DNA of 64,000 nucleotides from Mytilus galloprovincialis (Eukaryota; Mollusca; Bivalvia; Mytilida; Mytilidae). How positions within the stretch are numbered: position 1 is the stretch's first letter; each line of letters starts with the position of its first letter. Shown piece after piece: positions 58,463 through 64,000 of this stretch. The stretch spans positions 60,223,078 to 60,287,077 of the forward strand of contig NC_134841.1 in assembly GCF_965363235.1 (NCBI RefSeq), written 5' to 3'. The notes under the pieces were generated by a model, which had not been told where the DNA came from, ran no database searches, and saw only the letters and a program-made list of their open reading frames with translations. Both the position numbers and the translations under genes were made by a program.

Positions 58463-58548
58463 GTGTGGAATAGGTGAAGTAAAAGATGAAATACACTTGG
58501 TCTTTCATTGCACCAAATTAAACAAGGAAAATGTTTAAAACTTTCTCT
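58463..58548 (+). pseudogene. LINE tail fragment (Cys/His cluster)
   Basis: After TTTATTTTCCAG the frame reads CGIGEVKDEIHLVFHCTKLN, then KENV and a TAA. The layout G-E-x-x-DEIH-x(4)-C is the same Cys/His cluster as at 6369-6642, from another copy. Only about 25 residues are left. The splice-like border before it is probably coincidence. Confidence 0.5.
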
Positions 58549-60015
58549 CATGAAGTCATGTAAAATAAACTTATCTAGTTCTCCTGAAAAGTTATTTTTG
58601 TTGATGACCTGTGCCTTGACATTTTAGAATTAATGTTCTTTTTCATTAGTTAAATTTATAATTTTATAACTATAGCTTGCTTGACATTTTTACAGAGAGA
58701 GCATATAAGGAGAAAAAAAACATGCCAAGTTTATTAATTCAAAATAATTCTTAGCTTACCTCACATCTTGTGCATGTAGCACATTTCCATAGTGACCATA
58801 AAATATGATTTTGTTGTATCATTCATGTTTTTGGCAGGACCTACACAAATGTATATACAGGTTGCCACCCCCAGGTGGAGATATCCCTTAAATTAGGGAC
58901 TGTCCATCAGTCAATGGGGTGACAATCATTTTACTGTTGTAGAAAAACTGATTTTTTAACTTAAAAGGGGAAAAAATTTTGGACATGTTTTGACCATATA
59001 ATACCAGATAGATGTAGAGTTCTCAGTGGCAGATCGAGACCTTTTCATAAAAAGGGGGCGCTGACTGTCCTAAGGGGGGTCTTGCTTCAGTGATTCCCTA
59101 TATAATCAACCTATTTTTTTCCAAAGAAATGCCCCTGAAATGATGTCAGTACAACAAAAATGGTAGACTCAACTATACAATCCTGTAAAGCATTAAATAT
59201 GGTTTATACTACATAATACTTTATAGACCTTTTTTTCATTTCTATTTATTAATATGGTATGTTATTTTAAATTGATTTACACAAAAAAAAAAGCATGCAT
59301 GCGGCGTGTGGTCGAGTAGACCCGCCGGGGAAAATATAGTAGTGTAACAAATTCAAAGCAGATTACTGAATTATGAAATTTGAATGTTAAATCTTCTTTC
59401 TGGATTGTCTTTTTATAAATTCGTTTTCGACAGCAACCAAGATAAACTTGACATTCATTTTGTGCAACACTTCTATTACTATTCCGCCGTTTTAATTTGT
59501 TAACATGTTATACTTAAAGAAAGAATAAAAGCTACCTTCTGCAAGAGACTTTCCAACCAAAGTGATATTTAACCTAAGTGAACAGCCAGTTCAGTGAAAC
59601 TAGTAATTCGAAATGAATTCCCTCATCATAAAAGTGTTCACAAATTAGAACAAAAGAAATCATAGTGCCCAATAAATAGCCGTGAGGTATTTTGTCTAAT
59701 GAACCATGAAGCCTAAATACAGTATTGTAAAATCTGTTCAAGTTCAAAACACAAGTTTAACCTTTCTAAAGCCATATAAAAAAAATACGCCAACTTCTGT
59801 TTTATTGTGAATTTTTAGGTGCAGAGACACTAGAAAAATTAAATGAGGATTATTTTTTTTCATCAGTATCAATTTGTTTTTTAGTTTGCAGAACAATAGC
59901 ATTTTGCATGGGCGGGTCCAGGAAAGGGCGTAAGTGACGTACGCCCCCTCCCCTTTTTAAAAAAATAAAATAAAAAATAATATTGGCATCTGCAATTGAG
60001 TTTGACAATACATCA
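58549..60015. other. Spacer, no gene
   Basis: It contains phrases such as CAGATCGAGACCTTTTCATA and, near 59909, GGGCGGGTCCAGGAAAGGGC, which look like ends of old repeats. No frame or splice pair can be supported. Confidence 0.5.
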
Positions 60016-60366
60016 TCTATACTATTAAACGAGAAGACCTCATTTTCAACAGCCAATTTTAAAGTAAAAAAAGTAAAAAGTAAAGTAAAGTAAAGTAAAG
60101 TAAAGTAAAGTAAAGTAAAGTAAAGTAAAAAAAGTAAAAAGTAAAGTAAAGTAAAGTAAAGTAAAGTAAAGTAAAGTAAAGTAAAGTAAAGTAAAGTAAA
60201 AAAAAAAGTAAAGTAAAAAGTAAAGTAAAGTAAAGTAAAGTAAAAAGTAAAGTAAAGTAAAGTAAAGTAAAGTAAAGTAAAGTAAAGTAAAGTAAAGTAA
60301 AGTAAAGTAAAGTAAAGTAAAAGTAAAGTAAAGTAAAAGCTCTTAAGAGCTCTTTAAACCGACTGA
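60016..60366 (+). mobile_element. Probable non-autonomous Helitron filled with AAAGT repeats
   Basis: The 5' end TCTATACTATTAAACGAGAA starts with TC after an A (60015). The 3' end has a palindrome GCTCTTAAGAGC (60339-60350), 12 more bases and CTGA, then T (60367). TC...hairpin...CTRR inserted between A and T is the Helitron signature. The body is largely a TAAAG microsatellite. The same 5' end is found at 62485. No Rep/helicase is present. Confidence 0.65.
60061..60338 (+). repeat. (TAAAG)n microsatellite, about 280 bp
   Basis: The pentamer TAAAG repeats with occasional AAAAA interruptions. The minus-strand open frame (FTLLYFTLLYF...) is a by-product. Confidence 0.95.
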
Positions 60367-60864
60367 TATTAATAAACAAAACATACATGTAATAACATCA
60401 GATACAAACAAAACAACAAACAACAAACAAATATTTTATTTGCCAATAACGGCGCCCAAAATGAGCAGAATAATTACAATATAATTTTCAAACATATGGT
60501 CGGCCGAGACCACAATTATTTCGTAGTGAATTTCTTTTAGAACATAAATGAAAATAAAAAAAATCCCACCTGCGATTTCTCAAAGAAACTTTTACAGTGT
60601 GTTGTACTACTTTTGGGACAAATTATATCAAAATTATAGAAAACTTCATCGCCTCAAACTCAAAATATGGACAATTTTATCTTTAGGGCGTCTTGAAATC
60701 TTTTGACAGCTTCCGAAGTGCTATTTTTCAACCTTTTTTACCTGGACCAAATCACTACTTTCCTTTAAAATTCGGGACCCAAACTTTTTTACAGTGTAAT
60801 TTCACCCCCTACTTGCAATTTGAGGCATAAAACATGGAGAAATAAACTTGGAAGGGATATAAAC
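60367..60864. other. Spacer, no gene
   Basis: AT-rich. The word GGTCGGCCGAGACCA near 60499 is partly inverted at 62323-62335 (TGGTCTCGGACCA), which may mark another old inverted-repeat pair. Nothing more was seen. Confidence 0.45.
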
Positions 60865-62247
60865 CAGGGCCGTAACTACATTGAGGCTAATGAGGCAAAT
60901 GCCTCATGATGGAAATTTCAAAAAACAAACAAACAAAAAAACTGAAACAAAAGATTGTCTTCATATCAAATTGTTTTCACGGAGAGTCTCTTGCAAGAAG
61001 CAAGTTCTCTTCAATAGCTGATGTCGCCCCTGCATGTTTTTTGTGATCCATGTTTCTATTTTACTTTTGGTTTTCAGAGTTGATGGTCTATTGTTTGTAC
61101 TTTTGTGTCCCGGGTTCGTCTTTTGTTCATTTAATGTCCTACGTTATGACTATAGTCTGAATGTTGATTTTCATTTGTAAACGTGTGCAATGTTGCATGT
61201 CCACCGATGTCCAGACATAATGTGCGAGAAAATATTTTAAGAATATGCGATGCTACTGGACACAGAAAAAAATGGTCGTTTCACTGATGTTTCTTAGTAT
61301 TGATTGTAAAATTGGTTATTTTCTCTGAATCGTTTAAATCACTTGAAACTAGGCGAGACATGCACAGAAGCGATAGATATATGTATAAACATAGAAATTG
61401 AATATTTTAATCAACAACAAAAATAAAATAATATCTGTATCATATACCCAAGCGCCTGTGGATAAAACTAGATAGCTGACATGGTTTAGATTAAAGTAAG
61501 ACCATTAATTTTCCAGTTTCAAATCATTTGAAAAAAAAAACAACAATGTATTGCCATATGACCTTTTACATTGAAGGGTTAAACTTGCATAAAGTCGTGT
61601 TCAGACCCTTTAACGGAAAGTAAAGGAATATGGAGTAAAACATGCACCGGACCTAATCACACACAAAGTCAATGCATAGAAAAAATACAAATAATCAATG
61701 GCCAAAGTTTTCATTCCTGTTCTTCATCTTGATAGTTGCTGGAGGGTCTTAAATAATAAAAGAATCATTAATACCGTTAAACATGATCAAGATGGTTCCT
61801 AGTGTTTACTTAAAAGCAGTACTAGTGCTTAAAGTATTATACTGTACTGTCACTCTATTTTAATCTAGTCATAAAAAAAAATCACCAAAGTCAGCACAGT
61901 ACCAAGACGAACAGACAGACAGATCTGGTATTAATGATTATGAGAATTACGATTTTTGCTTTATCCTACATATCGGTCTTTAAATGTTGTCCCTTTAACC
62001 TAAATGTTTTAAATTGCAATAAATCTATGGATTTGCTTTGAGACCAGAATATTGTCGAAAAAATAGCTAAAGATTATTTGCTTTTCAATGTAAGGAGAAG
62101 TCCTGGAAAGGCTCAGAATTCAGGATTTTGCATTATTTTTCTCAGAGCTTCTGGGGGCCTTGAGCTCCCTCGTCAAAATAAATTCGCATCGCTACGCTCG
62201 CCGAATATACTTTGCCTCACTATTAAAAGTGGCTAGTTACGGCCCTG
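60865..62247. mobile_element. TIR element with 14-bp ends and TAAAC duplication, 1.4 kb
   Basis: CAGGGCCGTAACTA at 60865-60878 is exactly inverted at 62234-62247, and TAAAC flanks both sides (60860-60864, 62248-62252). CAGGG ends recall hAT-type elements, but the duplication is 5 bp rather than 8. The interior has no transposase frame. Near the right end CGCATCGCTACGCTCGCCG is unusually GC-rich. Confidence 0.75.
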
Positions 62248-62393
62248 TAAACATTAATGGCAAGTAACCCACTGTCAACACTAGGGACTATATTTGGAAC
62301 AACGAAAATCAAGGGACGACAATGGTGGTCTCGGACCATATATATACAACACAAACATACAGACAGACAAGACAGCATATGTGTGTAGGACTC

Positions 62394-62455
62394 TAAAGTG
62401 CGATGGTACTCTAAAGTGCGATGCTTACGCTAAAGTGCGATGGTCTATGCTAAGT
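62394..62455 (+). repeat. Short tandem repeat, about 18-bp unit, three to four copies
   Basis: CTCTAAAGTGCGATGGTA repeats with changes up to GCTAAGTTAC. It stands directly before a Helitron-like 5' end at 62485. Confidence 0.7.
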
Positions 62456-62484
62456 TACAGTTATTGACCAAGCAAGTCGGTATA

Positions 62485-62520
62485 TCTATACTATTAAACG
62501 AGAAGACCTCATTTTTGGTG
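62485..62520 (+). mobile_element. Second Helitron-like 5' end
   Basis: TCTATACTATTAAACGAGAA follows an A at 62484 and matches the 5' end at 60016 for about 33 bp. The matching 3' hairpin and CTRR end was not identified, so the element's length is unknown. Confidence 0.5.
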
Positions 62521-62725
62521 TCGCTTCTCTTCTTTCCACAATAAATTAATTAACACGCCTCTGTGTCCTATAGGTACAGTGCATAGTCGCATTTGTCATC
62601 CATTCATATGATTATTCAGATTGAGTTATTTTAGGAGAAAAACGAGAAAAAAGGCATCCGGATATTGTCCCGTCATTGTACGAAATTTTAAGTCAGATTA
62701 GACTTCCGGTTTGCGTTTTTCTGTA

Positions 62726-63189
62726 TAGGTTACAATTGCGCAATTATTTGTTTACATTTCACCGGGAAGTTTTTGAACCCAAGATGGTAGTAAGGAAAAA
62801 AATCTATGAGGCTTCTGATTGGATGGTATGCCTTCAATTTATTGATTTTATGAAAGATAAACCATTTTTGTGCAAAAATAGTAACAATTTGGAATGATTG
62901 ATTTAGTATTCTCTGTGGAAATATTTTTTTTGTGGTAATAGGTTGACTGAAAATTTTGCTATGTCATTTAGTGCGGATTTTGGAAGCGTCCATAACAACA
63001 GCTATTTAAGGCAATTTCCGCCGCATAAGCATGTTGTTTTTTTTTACTGAAATAAATTCTTAGTATGTCTCCTTTCAGATTCTGGCTTTGGTTTCTCTGC
63101 AATTTATGTACTTTTTTTTTTATTAGGATTCAAAGAGACAGGGTACCCTATGGAAAATGCATTGTAAATAATTGCGCAATTGTAACCTA
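62726..63189. mobile_element. MITE with perfect inverted ends and TA duplication, 464 bp
   Basis: TAGGTTACAATTGCGCAATT opens the left end and is exactly inverted at the right end; with flanks, 26 bp match (62723-62748 against 63167-63192). TA flanks both ends. A short frame at 62676-62897 runs across the left border and is not a gene. Tc1/mariner-type mobilisation is likely. Confidence 0.8.
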
Positions 63190-63192
63190 TAC

Positions 63193-63478
63193 TTTGAACA
63201 TACATATACTACAATAAAGTGTATTTTCAGAAATTTATCTGCTATCATTTTCAAGTTTACTATCCACGGCGGTCACAGAGTTGATAAAATAGAGAGGGTA
63301 TGTATACTATATCAATGATCACCATGGATCGATTAGTAAACTTAGAATTGAAAGTAAATACGCTTTATTTATATAGTAATGAATGTTCATAATATACAGA
63401 TAAGCGCTAAAATTATTCATGTGAACTTTTGATACAGTCATTAAATCTTTTACAAAATTCATTGATTACAAAAAAAAA
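63193..63478. other. AT-rich spacer
   Basis: No feature was recognised between the MITE and the last GATGTGG repeat. Confidence 0.5.
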
Positions 63479-63746
63479 AGAAGATGTGGTATGATTGCCA
63501 TGTTGAGACAACTCTCCACAAGAGACCAAAATGACACAGAAATTAACAACTATAGGTCACCGCACGGCCTTCAACAAAGAGCAAAGCCCATACCGCATAC
63601 TCAGCTTCAAAAGGCTCCGAAATGACAATGTAAAACAGTGCAAACGAGAAAACTAGCGGCCTTATTTATGTACAAAAAACGAACGAAAAACAAATATGTA
63701 ACACATAAACAAACGACAACCACTGAATTACAGGCTCCTTACTTAA
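63479..63746 (+). repeat. 'GATGTGGTATGATTGCC' repeat, copy 8
   Basis: This is a well-kept copy with AAGATGTGGTATGATTGCCA, ACGGCCTTCAACAAAGAGCA, AACGACAACCACTGAATTAC and CAGGCTCCTTACTT. Confidence 0.8.
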
Positions 63747-63794
63747 ATAAATGTTCATAACATACTAAATGTATGTTCATATTGAAATTGATAG

Positions 63795-63888
63795 AAAACC
63801 AAAAATTGGGAAATTTGGAAATAAAGGTGGAGGGTAAAAAAAACCAAAAATTGGGAACTTTGGAAATAAAGGTGGAGGGTAAAAAATA
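63795..63888 (+). repeat. 47-bp tandem duplication
   Basis: AACCAAAAATTGGGAAATTT...GGTGGAGGGTAAAAAA is followed by a second copy with two differences. The remaining bases to the window end show nothing. Confidence 0.85.
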
Positions 63889-64000
63889 AAATTTTCCTGT
63901 CCCCAATAACGTATGAATTATGATACTTTTGCTGAAATTCTCCAGTCATTCTGTATTTTACAAAATTCTTCCAACAACACTTTACATACTACTACGCTCT

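Noticed and set aside
60059..60388. 110-residue FTLLYF-repeat membrane protein on the minus strand
   Set aside because: It is only the translation of the TAAAG microsatellite.
62676..62897. 73-residue ORF
   Set aside because: It crosses the border of a MITE, so it cannot be an inherited gene unit.

Overview
The window looks like nuclear DNA of a marine bivalve, most likely a mussel (Mytilus-like). It is AT-rich, has very low coding density, short exons with GT/AG borders, and LINE tails that end in 'GGGCCCTTAATTGGAAATAA' followed by short tandem repeats. It also carries many copies of repeats I associate from memory with mussel genomes: the 'CTCACCTGGCCCGAAGG' element, the 'GATGTGGTATGATTGCC' element, the 'TGCCCCACCTACGATAGTAG' element, and the 'AACAAGAGTGCACACGCTG' / 'GAGGTCAAGGTCAGATGA' satellite. 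The species call is inference. There is no bacterial operon, CRISPR array or rRNA gene.

Layout. 1-7 kb: a small hairpin insertion, then a chimeric LINE locus (a reverse-transcriptase ORF of 745 codons at 2903-5140, joined through a perfect 40-bp palindrome to the tail of another LINE), a small terminal-inverted-repeat (TIR) element and a second LINE tail. 9.4-9.9 kb: a complete 465-bp miniature LTR retroelement (TRIM) on the minus strand whose two 180-bp LTRs each carry a tRNA-like sequence with intact A and B boxes. 9.97-30.86 kb: a decayed multi-exon gene on the plus strand. Nine exons with good splice borders encode an uncharacterised animal protein with a possible RNase H/DDE-like core, broken by several stops and frameshifts. 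Its introns are packed with insertions: a 1.95-kb element with about 495-bp inverted arms, a nested hAT-like element (13761-19142) that holds a 3.8-kb TIR-bounded block, and several 'CTCACC' elements. 30.9-43 kb: repeats, a 615-bp direct duplication and AT-rich DNA without convincing genes.

43-54 kb, read on the minus strand, is the most unusual part. It holds an 85-bp tandem array of 34 clean units plus decayed ones. Each unit contains a 26-nt exon-like segment between a good 3' splice site and a good 5' splice site. The array is flanked by two related 77-80-nt exon-like segments that share a conserved C-terminal peptide and stop. This may be a micro-exon gene locus or a minisatellite grown from one intron-exon unit; RNA data would decide. 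54-64 kb: further satellites, small TIR elements, a 41-bp hairpin insertion with a 7-bp target duplication, a likely Helitron carrying an AAAGT microsatellite, and more interspersed repeats.

How the parts relate: apart from the LINE reverse transcriptase, no intact protein-coding gene can be defended from sequence alone. The window mainly records layers of mobile-element insertion into one dying gene (10-31 kb) and into a possible micro-exon gene (43-54 kb).
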